Positions 16,974 to 26,162 of a stretch of 64,000 bases of DNA are shown piece by piece. The translations under genes and the position numbers were made by a program. The DNA is taken from contig NZ_CP083666.1 of the NCBI RefSeq assembly GCF_020097835.1, positions 1 through 64,000 of the forward strand, in the 5' to 3' direction. A model generated the notes under the pieces. It saw only the letters and a list, made by a program, of their open reading frames with translations, searched no databases and had not been told where the DNA came from. How positions within the stretch are numbered: position 1 is the first letter of the stretch; every line of letters begins with the position of its first letter. The stretch is from Haloprofundus halobius. Its GTDB lineage: Archaea > Halobacteriota > Halobacteria > Halobacteriales > Haloferacaceae.

Positions 16974-17960
16974 ATGAGCCGTTATCGAAATCTGGCGTCG
17001 TTTCTGACGCTCTCGGTTATCTGGGGTACTGCCTACGTCGCGATCGACGCCGGTCTGGCGACGCTGCCGCCGGTGCTGTTCGCCGCACTCCGCTACGATG
17101 TCGCCGGCGCGGCGTTGTTCGCCTTCGCGGTCGTCCGCAGCGACCGCTGGCGGCCGCGCACGCTCGCCGAGTGGCGACTCGTGGCCGTCGGCGGCCTATT
17201 AGTCATCGGGCTGAACTTCGCGTTTCTCTTCTCCGGACAGCGGTACGTCGGTGGCTCAATCGCCGCCATCGTCGCCAGTACCGCGCCCGTGCTGACGCCG
17301 CTTTTCGCCCGCTTCCTGCTCCCCGACGAGCGACTCGACGCGCGGGGCGTCGTCGGCGTCCTCCTCGGTCTCGTCGGTGTCGTCGTCGTCGCCACCGGCG
17401 GGAGCACCCTCGGCGGCGACCTCGTCGGCGTCGTCCTGCTCGCGTTGGCGGCGGTGAGTTTCGCGCTCGGGACCGTCCTCACCGAACGCTACGACGCGCC
17501 GCTGTCGCTGGTCCCGACGCAGGCGTGGATGATGCTCATCGGCGCTGGCGTTCTCCACACGGTCAGCGCGGCACTCGGCGAGACGTCACCGCTGTCGGTG
17601 ACGTGGACGGACGGTGCCCTCGCGGCGCTCGCGTATCTCGCACTCGTCTCCAGCGCCGTCGGCTACGTGCTCTACTTCGACCTGCTCGGCCAACTCGGGG
17701 CGGTCGAGATCAGCCTCGTGAAGTACGTCGTGCCCGTCGTCACCGCGCTCGTCGGGTGGGCGGTGCTCGGTCAGTCGCTCTCTGCGGACACCGTCGCGGG
17801 CTTCGCGCTCATCGTCGGCGGGTTCGCGCTCCTGAAAGGCGGCGACGCGTTCGACGAAGTGGTTCGCCTGCAGGCGCGCGTCAGCCGCGGCTACGACGCC
17901 GAGAACGTCTACGTGCCGGACAGCAGCGCGCGGCGTAACGCGGCGCTCGGCGACGACTGA
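16974..17960 (+). CDS. DMT-superfamily transporter (EamA type)
   Basis: 328 residues with about ten hydrophobic helices in two repeated EamA halves; typical motifs are SVIWGTAYVAIDAG at the start and SALAYLALVSSAVGYVLYF in the second half. Likely a metabolite exporter in the cytoplasmic membrane; substrate unknown. Start set at the ATG of 16974 (MSRYRNLASF), since upstream codons look non-coding. The hydrophilic C-terminal tail (about 30 residues) is common in haloarchaeal members. Confidence 0.9.
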   Translation: MSRYRNLASFLTLSVIWGTAYVAIDAGLATLPPVLFAALRYDVAGAALFAFAVVRSDRWRPRTLAEWRLVAVGGLLVIGLNFAFLFSGQRYVGGSIAAIVASTAPVLTPLFARFLLPDERLDARGVVGVLLGLVGVVVVATGGSTLGGDLVGVVLLALAAVSFALGTVLTERYDAPLSLVPTQAWMMLIGAGVLHTVSAALGETSPLSVTWTDGALAALAYLALVSSAVGYVLYFDLLGQLGAVEISLVKYVVPVVTALVGWAVLGQSLSADTVAGFALIVGGFALLKGGDAFDEVVRLQARVSRGYDAENVYVPDSSARRNAALGDD

Positions 17961-17986
17961 GACGGGTCGAATCGAGTTTTCGAGTG

Positions 17987-18547
17987 TTAGACGAGTCGCT
18001 CGACCAGCCACAGCACCGCCAGCGTCGACGCCGCGCCCAGCGCGAGCAACAGAACGAACAGGCCTCCGACGACGAGCGTGAAGAATCGCCGGTCCATCTC
18101 GCTCGTCCGCGGGTCGGCGCGGCGCGCTTCGGCGAGGCGGACGTTTCTCGCGTTCGCCTTCCACACAGCGTCGAACACGTCGCCGACGACCGGAATCGAC
18201 CCGACGACGGCGTCGACGGCGAGGTTGAACAGCATCCGCAGTACCGTCACCTTCGGCACGCCGAGGTAGGCCGCCTCGGCGACGATGTACGCCGAAATGG
18301 CCGTAATCGGTACGTCACCGACGACGGGAACCAAGCCGATTATCGGGTCGAGGCCGATTCGGTAGTTCGTCCCCGGAATCCGGATCGAGTTGTCGAGGAG
18401 GCGACCGAGGCGTCGCAGTCGGCGTAGCGTCTCCGTGTGTTCGGCGACGCGCGCCGTCGATTCGAGGCCGCCCGCGCCGCTTGCGTCGTCCGCGACGCTC
18501 ACCGTCCCGACTGTCTCCGAGTGGTCCGTCCTCGCCGGGTCGTTCAC
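17987..18547 (-). CDS. DUF4112 membrane protein
   Basis: 186 residues. The core RIPGTNYRIGLDPIIGLVPV and GDVFDAVWKANARNVRL matches DUF4112, a family of small membrane proteins of unknown function. Two or three hydrophobic segments precede a C-terminal pair of helices (VVGGLFVLLLALG and beyond). Convergent with the EamA gene, 26 bases apart. Confidence 0.85.
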   Translation of the reverse strand: MNDPARTDHSETVGTVSVADDASGAGGLESTARVAEHTETLRRLRRLGRLLDNSIRIPGTNYRIGLDPIIGLVPVVGDVPITAISAYIVAEAAYLGVPKVTVLRMLFNLAVDAVVGSIPVVGDVFDAVWKANARNVRLAEARRADPRTSEMDRRFFTLVVGGLFVLLLALGAASTLAVLWLVERLV

Positions 18548-18680
18548 ATCACCCCTTCGTCACCGACCGAGAAAACGTCTCGGCGGTCGTCGACGACGAC
18601 CGCTCCGGGAGTCGAGTTCGCGACTCTCGGTAGCGATACGGGCGGAAACGCGAGGGTACGGTCGAACGGTACGGAGAAGG

Positions 18681-18750
18681 CTCTCCGATGGGAGTCGAAC
18701 CCACCTCCGCCGGGATGGACCGGCGTGTCCCACCGCTGGACCGCGGAGAG
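18681..18750 (-). tRNA. tRNA-like sequence 1 (non-canonical anticodon loop)
   Basis: 70 nt on the minus strand fold as a cloverleaf. The acceptor is CTCTCCG/CGGAGAG (7 perfect pairs), the D-arm GTCC-AGCGGTG-GGAC, the anticodon arm CGCCG/CGGCG, and the T-arm GTGGG-TTCGACT-CCCAT. The anticodon loop is 8 nt (GTCCATCC) instead of 7, or 6 nt if the stem is extended, and the variable loop is only 3 nt, so no standard anticodon can be assigned. The D-arm resembles haloarchaeal tRNA-Gly. It is either a degenerate tRNA or a tRNA-like RNA. No CCA is encoded. Confidence 0.5.
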
Positions 18751-18774
18751 TGCGCGCCAGAGGCGAGAACACGC

Positions 18775-19128
18775 TCACGCGTCGCGGACATCGCGCACCT
18801 CCGAGGCGACCGACGCCTGTTTGACGCCGAAGCTGTCGAGCAACTGTGCTTCGAGCGTAGCCGCGTCCGACCCGTCTTCGGCACCTGCGGCGCCACCGTC
18901 ACCGACGTCCACGTCGAGTTCGACGACGAGCGTCGTGCGGACTTCGACCGTCAGGTCGTTCAGACCGGGTTGGAGGCCGCAGAGTTCGAACTCCTCGACG
19001 CTCGTCACGCCGTCTAGCGTTCGCAGTCGCTCGCGGACGGCCGTCCGGAGGTCACCGGAGGCGTCGCGCGAGACGAACACCGTCAGGTCGGCTTGCGCCG
19101 ACACGGGGGGCAGTTTCTGCACTGACAT
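18775..19128 (-). CDS. Small acidic protein flanked by tRNA-like sequences
   Basis: 117 residues from the ATG at 19128 (MSVQKLPPVSAQADLTVFVS). An N-terminal alpha/beta stretch (VFVSRDASGDLRTAVRERLRTL, then SVEEFELCGLQPGLNDLTVEV) is followed by a Gly/Asp/Ala linker and a C-terminal helix. I do not recognise a family. The start lies four bases inside the 3' side of tRNA-like sequence 2 and the stop is 25 bases before tRNA-like sequence 1, so the three could share a transcript. The upstream extension to 19158 would run into the tRNA-like sequence and is rejected. Confidence 0.6.
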   Translation of the reverse strand: MSVQKLPPVSAQADLTVFVSRDASGDLRTAVRERLRTLDGVTSVEEFELCGLQPGLNDLTVEVRTTLVVELDVDVGDGGAAGAEDGSDAATLEAQLLDSFGVKQASVASEVRDVRDA

Positions 19129-19131
19129 GAG

Positions 19132-19197
19132 GGGGTCGGGAGGGAGTCGATTCCTCACCTGTCCGCGGACCGCTCTGCCGCTTGAGCTACCGACCCC
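19132..19197 (-). pseudogene. tRNA-like sequence 2 lacking a normal anticodon arm
   Basis: 66 nt on the minus strand. The acceptor GGGGTCG/CGACCCC pairs perfectly, and the D-arm AGCTC-AAGCGGC-AGAGC is exactly canonical. Where the anticodon arm should be there is only a 10-nt perfect palindrome GTCCGCGGAC with no room for a loop, and the T-arm (GAGGA-ATCGACT-CCCTC) has a mismatch and lost the first T of TTC. It is about eight bases too short for a tRNA. It sits immediately upstream of the small gene at 18775-19128. Confidence 0.5.
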
Positions 19198-19389
19198 ACC
19201 GCGCGAAGCGATGGCTTCGGTCGGAAGACGTTTCGTCAGTCGACAGCGGACGCGGCACGCGCCGCGGTGACGACACGCGAGTCCGAGACACGCGCGTCGC
19301 TGCCGTCGAAGATCGCCGGAGAATGAACCGTGGGGCTCGACTCCGACGACCGCGAAAGATACGCAGACGCCGGAGGCGTCGCGTGCTCA

Positions 19390-19482
19390 CGCGATGACGG
19401 AGTCGAACCGACCGTACGGCTTGGATGGGCCAGACCCAACTCCGGCGCAGTTGCCGGTGGACACACCAGTCGCCATCCGCTC
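19390..19482 (-). other. tRNA-like region 3 (T-arm plus serial hairpins)
   Basis: Contains a recognisable T-arm GTCGG-TTCGACT-CCGTC (19396-19412, minus strand), preceded by hairpins TGGG/CCCA, CCGGC/GCCGG and GGTG/CACC. Flanking sequences GCGGATGGCG and CGTCATCGC can pair with one bulge but overlap the T-arm, so it is not a standard cloverleaf. Together with sequences 1 and 2 it forms a same-strand cluster within 0.8 kb. Confidence 0.35.
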
Positions 19483-19745
19483 GGTGGCGAGGGCGGGTGA
19501 CGGGGTGTGGTGGGTGTGGCTGAGCATCGTTCACCGTGCCCGCTTCTGCGGGCGCTTACAGACACGTCACGTGGTCAATACATAAACGTTATCGATGTGT
19601 GCCACGAGTTACCACGAAATCTCGTCCCTCGCATGGAGCGCGTATGGTGACACTGCGTCACGGTTTTTGGTTTTTTGGCTTCGCGAGCACGCGCGCGCGA
19701 AGGGCTTAGGCGTGGTCGGCCCCTACGGATAGTCGGAGAAATCTC
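19483..19745. other. Intergenic region before the flavoprotein gene
   Basis: No gene seen. AT-rich patches at 19578-19600 (AATACATAAACG) may be a promoter for the tRNA-like/minus-strand transcript, and a T-rich stretch at 19662-19677 (two runs of T separated by GG) could end a plus-strand transcript. The flavoprotein ATG at 19746 is preceded by GGAGAAATCTC, a plausible Shine-Dalgarno site. Confidence 0.4.
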
Positions 19746-21551
19746 ATGATTTCAATACCTCCGACGGACCCGTCCGACGCGGACGGCGACGTCCCCGAGT
19801 ACGAGGAAGTACGCGTGCCCGTGCTGGTCATCGGCGCGGGTGCCGCGGGCGCGCGGACGGCCATCGAACTGGCCGAACGCGGCGTCGAGAGCCTCGTCAT
19901 CGGAAAGCGCTCGCACGGCGACGCGCACACCACGTGGGCCGCCGGCGGCATCAACGCGGCGCTCGGAAATCTCGACCGCGAGGACGACTGGCGAATCCAC
20001 GCCGCCGACACCTACGACGAGGGCCACTTCGTCAACGACCCCGACGCGGTCGAACTGATGACCAAGCACATGCCCGACCGCATCCGCGAACTCGCCGACT
20101 GGGGGATGCCGTTCGACCGCACCGTGGACGGCAAAATCGACCAGCGCTACTTCGGCGCGCAGTCGTTCCGCCGGACCTGCTTCGTCGGCGACCGAACGGG
20201 GGAGGCGATGCTGGAGACGCTCGTCTCGAAGGCCCGAGAGCTCGAAATCCCGTACCGCGAGAACGTGATGGTGACGCGCCTGCTGTCGGACGGTGCGCGG
20301 GTCCACGGCGCCGTCGCCTACGACATGGACGACGGACACTTCGTCCGCTTCGAGGCGAGCCACGTCGTGCTCGCGGCGGGCGGCTACTCGGCGCTGTACG
20401 ACCGTCACTCCTCGCGCGACGAGGAGAACAACGGCGACGGACAGGCGCTGGCGTACGAGGCGGGCGCGGACCTGTTAGACCTCGAATTCGTCCAGTTCCA
20501 CCCGACCGGGATGGTTCAGGACCCCGACTGGGAGGAGGAGTGGTCCGGTCGTCTCGTCACCGAAGCAGTCAGAGGGGAGGGCGGCCACCTGCTCAACGCC
20601 GCGGGCGAGCGGTTCATGGAGAACTACTCGCCGACGCAGATGGAACTCGACGCCCGCGACGTCGTCGCTCGCGCTATCGCTCGGGAGGTGCGAGAGGGTC
20701 GCGGCACGGAGAACGGCGGCGTCTACCTCGATATCTCGCACCACGACCGCGAGTTCATCGAGGAGCGGCTGCCGAAGATGTACGAGCGCTTCCAGAGCCT
20801 CGGCATCGACCTCGCCGAGGAAGCGGTCGAAGTCGCGCCGACGGCGCACTACTCGATGGGCGGCGTCGACATCGACTTCAGGACGGGAAAAACGCGCATC
20901 GAGCGGCTCTACGCCGTCGGCGAGACCGTCGCGGGCGTCCACGGTGCGAACCGCCTCGGCGGCAACTCGCTCGCCGAGACGGTCGCCATCGGCAAACTCG
21001 TCGGCGAGCACGTCGCAAACGTGTTCGACGATGCCGAGGACGCCGAGCCGTCGCTGCCCGCCGGGATGCGGACGCTCGCCGAACGCGAGTTCCGCGCACT
21101 CGAAGAACTCGCCGAGAGCGACGGCGACACGACGCCCGCCGAGTTGCTCGCGGAACTCCGCGCGGTGATGGAGGACCACGCGGGCATCCTCCGCGACGAG
21201 GCGTCGCTAGAGGAGGGACTGCAGAAACTCGCCGCACTCCGTGAGAAGACGACGGACCTCCGCCTCGACGGTGACCGGACGAGTCGCGCGTTCGAGGACG
21301 CCGTGGACCTCTCGTTCATGCTCGTCGTCGCCGAGGGCGTGTTGCGGTCGGCGAAGCGCCGCACGGAGTCGCGCGGGGCGCACTACCGGACCGACCACCC
21401 TGAGACGCGCGAGGAGTGGCGCAAGAACGTCCTCGTCCGCCGCGGCGACACGGGGATGGAACTCCGTGACCGTGCGGTCGGCCTGCCGAGCGAGGAGGTG
21501 CAGGAAGCCATCGACGAGGGTCACGAACTGGAGTACTACCACCTGGAGTAG
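19746..21551 (+). CDS. FAD-binding succinate dehydrogenase/fumarate reductase-type flavoprotein
   Basis: 601 residues of the SdhA/FrdA/NadB superfamily. The FAD-binding GxGxxG is in VIGAGAAGARTAIELAERG (about residue 30). HTTWAAGGINAALGN is the segment that carries the histidine for covalent FAD in SdhA/FrdA. QFHPTGM and VHGANRLGGNSLAE supply substrate and FAD contacts. The C-terminus (ELEYYHLE) resembles SdhA. No iron-sulfur or membrane-anchor genes are adjacent, so it may act as a soluble fumarate reductase or L-aspartate-oxidase-like enzyme. Substrate cannot be fixed from sequence. Confidence 0.85.
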   Translation: MISIPPTDPSDADGDVPEYEEVRVPVLVIGAGAAGARTAIELAERGVESLVIGKRSHGDAHTTWAAGGINAALGNLDREDDWRIHAADTYDEGHFVNDPDAVELMTKHMPDRIRELADWGMPFDRTVDGKIDQRYFGAQSFRRTCFVGDRTGEAMLETLVSKARELEIPYRENVMVTRLLSDGARVHGAVAYDMDDGHFVRFEASHVVLAAGGYSALYDRHSSRDEENNGDGQALAYEAGADLLDLEFVQFHPTGMVQDPDWEEEWSGRLVTEAVRGEGGHLLNAAGERFMENYSPTQMELDARDVVARAIAREVREGRGTENGGVYLDISHHDREFIEERLPKMYERFQSLGIDLAEEAVEVAPTAHYSMGGVDIDFRTGKTRIERLYAVGETVAGVHGANRLGGNSLAETVAIGKLVGEHVANVFDDAEDAEPSLPAGMRTLAEREFRALEELAESDGDTTPAELLAELRAVMEDHAGILRDEASLEEGLQKLAALREKTTDLRLDGDRTSRAFEDAVDLSFMLVVAEGVLRSAKRRTESRGAHYRTDHPETREEWRKNVLVRRGDTGMELRDRAVGLPSEEVQEAIDEGHELEYYHLE

Positions 21552-21791
21552 TCGCCTCCGACACTACGGGCGTCGGTGGGTCGCACCGATGCTCGCCCCT
21601 CCTTCGATACTCCCGTTCCATCGCCCTTCCCACCCGTCGTGACCGGCGCTAACACGCGTCGTTGCTTCCCCGTTCGCTGACCTTAATCCCGTTCGTCGCC
21701 GACCCCCGATAATGACATGTAATCAAGCGCATGCCCCCGCCTTCAGGCGGGGGTCAAGCGACCACAGAACTACACAATCCACCGACGGCAC

Positions 21792-21929
21792 TCACTCCGG
21801 GGTCTCCACATCTTTGAGACCGCGTTCAAGTACGTCGCAATACGCCTCAGTCAAGTTCATATTGTTGCGTTCGGCGTGGTCTTTCACTCGCCCGTGGATA
21901 CTCCACGGAATGTCGATGTTCGGCCTCAT
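21792..21929 (-). CDS. 45-residue RHH-like protein divergent from tnpB
   Basis: Starts MRPNIDIPWSIHGRVKDHAE and ends with an acidic tail. The short beta strand (NIDIPWSI), then helix, NMNLTEAY turn and helix CDVLERGL match a ribbon-helix-helix protein. It is read away from tnpB; the two starts are only 38 bases apart, so their promoters must overlap (TTTTTAG at 21939-21945). It is probably the element's own regulator, and its layout differs from element 1, where the RHH gene is co-directional. Confidence 0.65.
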   Translation of the reverse strand: MRPNIDIPWSIHGRVKDHAERNNMNLTEAYCDVLERGLKDVETPE

Positions 21930-21967
21930 CAACCGACTTTTTAGACCAAGGGACCAACTAGACTACG

Positions 21968-23233
<1,266 letters not shown>

Positions 23234-23264
23234 GAGAAAGTCGCTCGCGTCGGGGGTGGCGCTA

Positions 23265-24320
23265 ATGCCAGACCCCGAGCGCGAGGATTCCCGCGCCTTT
23301 AGGCGCGTGGAGGATGTCAACGCCGCCATCGAAGTCCGCGACTTGCGGAAGCGGTACGAAGGGGTACAGGCGCTCGACGGGGTGTCGCTCACCGTGCCCG
23401 AGGGTTCCTTCTTCGGTCTCCTGGGTCCCAACGGCGCGGGGAAGACGACGTTCATCTCGATTCTCGTCGGTCTCGTCAGAAAGAGCGGCGGGACCGCCGA
23501 GGTGTTCGGCCACGACGTCGAAGACGACTACCGCGAGGCGCGCGACGCCATCGGCCTCGCCCCGCAGGAGTTCAACGTCGACCGGTTCTTCCCCATTCGC
23601 GAGGTGCTGGAACACAAGGCGGGCTACCACGGCATCCCCGCCGAGGAGGCCCGCGAACGCGCCGACGAGGTGCTCAAGCGCGTCGGCATCTACGAGAAGC
23701 GAAACACGCGCTTCGACTGGCTCTCCGGCGGGATGAAGCGCCGGTTCGTCCTCGCGCGGGCGCTCATCACCGATCCCGACTTACTCATCCTCGACGAACC
23801 GACCGCGGGCGTCGACGTCCAACTCCGCCACGACCTCTGGGAGCTCATCACCGAACTCAACGACCGGGGGACGACGATTCTGCTCACGACTCACTACATC
23901 GAGGAGGCAGAGCGACTCTGCGACGAGGTGGCGATTCTGGACTCCGGACGCATCGTCGCCGTCGACAGCCCCGAGGACCTGATGGACCGCGGTGCGGACC
24001 GCATCGAGATTCAACTCCGTAACCCACCTGCCGAAACCCCGTCGCTTTCCGCAGGCGACGGGAACGTCGAGAACGTCGAACTCGAAGACAACCGTCTCGT
24101 CGTCACCGCCCGGAAGGGCGGGTTGGTCGCTCCCGACATCGTCCGCGAACTCGACCGCGAGGGCTTCGAGATCGTCGATCTCGAAATCTCGCGCACCTCG
24201 CTCGAAGAGGTGTTCGTCGAGATGACGCGCGGCGAGGAAACCGTCGGCGAGGAGGACGATGGTGAGAGCGAGGCCGAGAAAGCGACTGCAGCGGCCCCCG
24301 GTGCGGGAGGTGACCGCTGA
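23265..24320 (+). CDS. ABC-2 type transporter ATP-binding protein (DrrA-like)
   Basis: 351 residues. Walker A GPNGAGKTT, Q-loop APQEF, signature LSGGMKRRF, Walker B LLILDEPTAGVD, H-loop TTHY, then a C-terminal DrrA-type domain and an acidic/Ala tail. Powers export with the permease that follows. The N-terminus is unusual: residues MPDPEREDSRAFRRVED come from the right end of TnpB element 2, and typical family sequence begins only at NAAIEVRDLRKRYEG. A GTG three codons upstream (23256) is an alternative start. The stop overlaps the permease ATG by one base (TGATG). Confidence 0.9.
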   Translation: MPDPEREDSRAFRRVEDVNAAIEVRDLRKRYEGVQALDGVSLTVPEGSFFGLLGPNGAGKTTFISILVGLVRKSGGTAEVFGHDVEDDYREARDAIGLAPQEFNVDRFFPIREVLEHKAGYHGIPAEEARERADEVLKRVGIYEKRNTRFDWLSGGMKRRFVLARALITDPDLLILDEPTAGVDVQLRHDLWELITELNDRGTTILLTTHYIEEAERLCDEVAILDSGRIVAVDSPEDLMDRGADRIEIQLRNPPAETPSLSAGDGNVENVELEDNRLVVTARKGGLVAPDIVRELDREGFEIVDLEISRTSLEEVFVEMTRGEETVGEEDDGESEAEKATAAAPGAGGDR

Positions 24321-24640
24321 TGGCGGTGTTCCCGACCGGGTTCAAGACGCTGACGCGCCGCGAGATTCTGCGGTTCGTCCGCCGCCCGCGCAACACGTTC
24401 GTCCCGCCGCTCATCACAAATGTTCTGTACTTCTCGGTGTTCGGCGTCATCCTCGGCGATCGCGTCGGCCAGATCGCGGGCGTCCCGTACATTCTGTTCA
24501 ATCTGCCCGGCCTCGTGGTGCTGGGTGCTATCTCGAACGCCTTCGAGAACGGGTCGTTCTCAATCTTCCACGGTCGGTGGAACGAGTACATCCCACATCA
24601 GAGTACTCAAATCTTATACAAAGGTGGTCACCATGAGTAG
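24320..24640 (+). pseudogene. ABC-2 permease, 5' part of gene split by integration
   Basis: About 91 native codons (MAVFPTGFKTLTRREILRFV to GRWNEYI) of an ABC-2 membrane permease, read directly from the ATPase gene. At 24593 the sequence leaves the permease and enters the integrated element; the frame then adds a foreign tail (PHQSTQILYKGGHHE) and stops at 24640. The stop codon lies inside the start of the element-borne permease. The lost 3' part is found at 28896-29396 in the correct frame, so the ancestral gene can be rebuilt. Confidence 0.92.
24579..24593 (+). repeat. attL: left copy of integration repeat
   Basis: GGAACGAGTACATCC, encoding WNEYI of the native permease. The first 12 bases recur at 28884-28895. 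Native sequence continues through ATCC and then departs (CACATCAG), so the crossover lies at or left of ATCC. Confidence 0.8.
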
Positions 24641-25400
24641 TTCCCTCATCCAGCTGAAATCGTTGACTCGGCGTGAAATCCTCCGGTACGTCAGGCGTCC
24701 GTACAACACCTTCCTGCCCCCGATAATCACCAATACGTTGTACTTCGCCGTGTTCGGTGTCATCTTGGGCAGTCGGATCGGGGAGATTGCAGGCGTAAGT
24801 TACATCCAGTTCGTCTTGCCCGGCCTCGTAGTATTGGGAGCTATCTCAGACGCCTTCGAGAACGCTTCTTTCTCCATTTTCCATGGTAGGTGGAACGAAT
24901 ACATCGATGAAGTGATTGTGTCTCCCATGTCCCACCGGAATATCGTAGCCTCCTACGTGACGGCAAGTGCCCTGAGAGGGATAATCACCGCCGTCATGAT
25001 TGTCGGTGTAGGGTTGGTTTTCACCGATGTTCCGTTGACGAACCCGCTGTACCTAATCAGCTTCATCCTGATTATCACCACCCTGTTCGGTGGTCTTGGA
25101 GTCATCGGCGGTCTGTGGGCAACTGACTTCGACTACCTGACGGTACTCAACCAGTTCATTCTCCGACCGCTGGTCTTCTTCGGTGCGGTGTTCTACTCGC
25201 TCGACGTCCTCCCCCCACTCTGGAGAACTGTTTCGCTGTTCAACCCGATGGTCTACATGGTGAATGGCGTTCGATATGGGATGATTGGAGTCACGGAGAT
25301 AGACCCGAATACGTCTCTTGCAGTTCTCTCTACGGCAACTGCGGGTGTACTCTTCATCGACTATCTACTATTCAAACGGGGATATGGAATAGCTGAGTAG
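24633..25400 (+). CDS. ABC-2 permease carried by the integrative element
   Basis: 255 residues, complete, six hydrophobic segments. It aligns along its full length with the broken host permease (shared TRREILR-VRRP, NTF-PP-ITN-LYF, LPGLVVLGAIS-AFEN, FSIFHGRWNEYI) but differs at many positions, so it is a diverged homologue and not a recent copy. The ATG at 24633 overlaps the stop of the truncated host frame (ATGAGTAG) and follows an AAGGTGG Shine-Dalgarno-like site. It lies directly behind the host ATPase gene and can supply the transporter's membrane part. Codon use is less GC-biased than that of the host genes. Confidence 0.93.
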   Translation: MSSSLIQLKSLTRREILRYVRRPYNTFLPPIITNTLYFAVFGVILGSRIGEIAGVSYIQFVLPGLVVLGAISDAFENASFSIFHGRWNEYIDEVIVSPMSHRNIVASYVTASALRGIITAVMIVGVGLVFTDVPLTNPLYLISFILIITTLFGGLGVIGGLWATDFDYLTVLNQFILRPLVFFGAVFYSLDVLPPLWRTVSLFNPMVYMVNGVRYGMIGVTEIDPNTSLAVLSTATAGVLFIDYLLFKRGYGIAE

Positions 25401-25918
25401 GAGAACAGGTGAATTGTATGAGAACTTAGTAAGACAATTGTCGAAGTGAGTAGAATACACAAACATACTGTGAACTACCCAACCCTCGATGAACTAATAC
25501 AGTATAAGATAAACAGCACCGTGCGCGAGCGAGAGCGTGAGAGCGGACCGGAGGGAACACCAGTTAGAACATTGAGAATTCTCCCCATAGCGACATATTG
25601 GTAACTCCGTCAGAGAAATTTTAGTTCCCTGTCTGCAATGTAATCAATTTTAACGTGTCTGTGTGGCGCTGTGAGGGGCTTCAGTCAGTCCCGAGGGAAA
25701 AGCATCATCCAGACCTTCAAATTGATTCTGAGCAATCTGTAGGCTTCTGAGTAGTTGGACGAACTGCCGATTTTTCGGTGTTACGGGAACCGAGTAAACA
25801 GGCAGTATGGAAGAAACGGACTGAGAACATAGTAGAGGACAGCTAATGGTTTTAGACACATCGAGCGGTGAGTTGTTACCCGACCTCGATGCGTCGAACC
25901 GCTTCTATGTTTAACTCG

Positions 25919-25948
25919 GTGTTGGCCTTTGCGGTGCGTAGGGCCAAC
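25919..25948. repeat. Palindromic repeat copy A (TGTTGGCC ... GGGCCAAC)
   Basis: The arms GTTGGCC and GGCCAAC flank TTTGCGGTGCGTAG. Nearly the same sequence, with one substitution and one base fewer, occurs at 28640-28668 inside the RHH gene of the same element. Two such copies near the two ends suggest a binding site for an element protein. Confidence 0.7.
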
Positions 25949-25956
25949 TACTCTGA

Positions 25957-26057
25957 GAGAGAAAGGAAAGGGGACTACAGGGGATAGGATAGGGAGTGTT
26001 TGAATGATCTTTCTTCGAGAGGGAAAGGAAAGGGGACTACAGGGGAGAGGAAAGAGA
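25957..26057. repeat. GA-rich direct repeats
   Basis: Two copies of GAGAGGGAAAGGAAAGGGGA-type sequence, each followed by CTACAGGGGA and a GGATAGGATAGGGAG or GAGGAAAGAGAG tail, start at about 25957 and 26018. The shared block AAAGGAAAGGGGACTACAGG is exact. Could be iteron-like or a regulatory site. Confidence 0.65.
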
Positions 26058-26162
26058 GAATCGGTATCCGGGTAGTACCGAACAGCTACCTTTCACAACT
26101 ACGCTAAACCCCCAATTAGTGACAGTTTGACGAGGCCGTGCTGAATACAGAGCGCGAATTTC

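Larger units (their letters stand above)
25401..26162. other. Gene-poor, repeat-containing part of the element
   Basis: No confident gene. One minus frame (25650-25859, 69 codons) has no recognisable features. Notable DNA features are an inverted-repeat motif at 25919-25948, two GA-rich direct repeats at 25957-26055, and a short TGACGAGGCCGT motif at 26124. The AT-rich stretch 25485-25510 could be a terminator or promoter region for the permease transcript. Confidence 0.6.

Noticed and set aside
18681-18750. Standard functional tRNA
   Set aside because: Anticodon loop is not 7 nt and the variable loop is short, so I report it only as tRNA-like.
24320-24640. Genuine 106-residue short permease
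   Set aside because: The last 15 residues are unrelated to permeases and the matching remainder lies 4.3 kb away in frame, so it is a broken gene.
25650-25859. 69-codon minus frame in the element
   Set aside because: No start signal, no family resemblance and an irregular composition; treated as non-coding.
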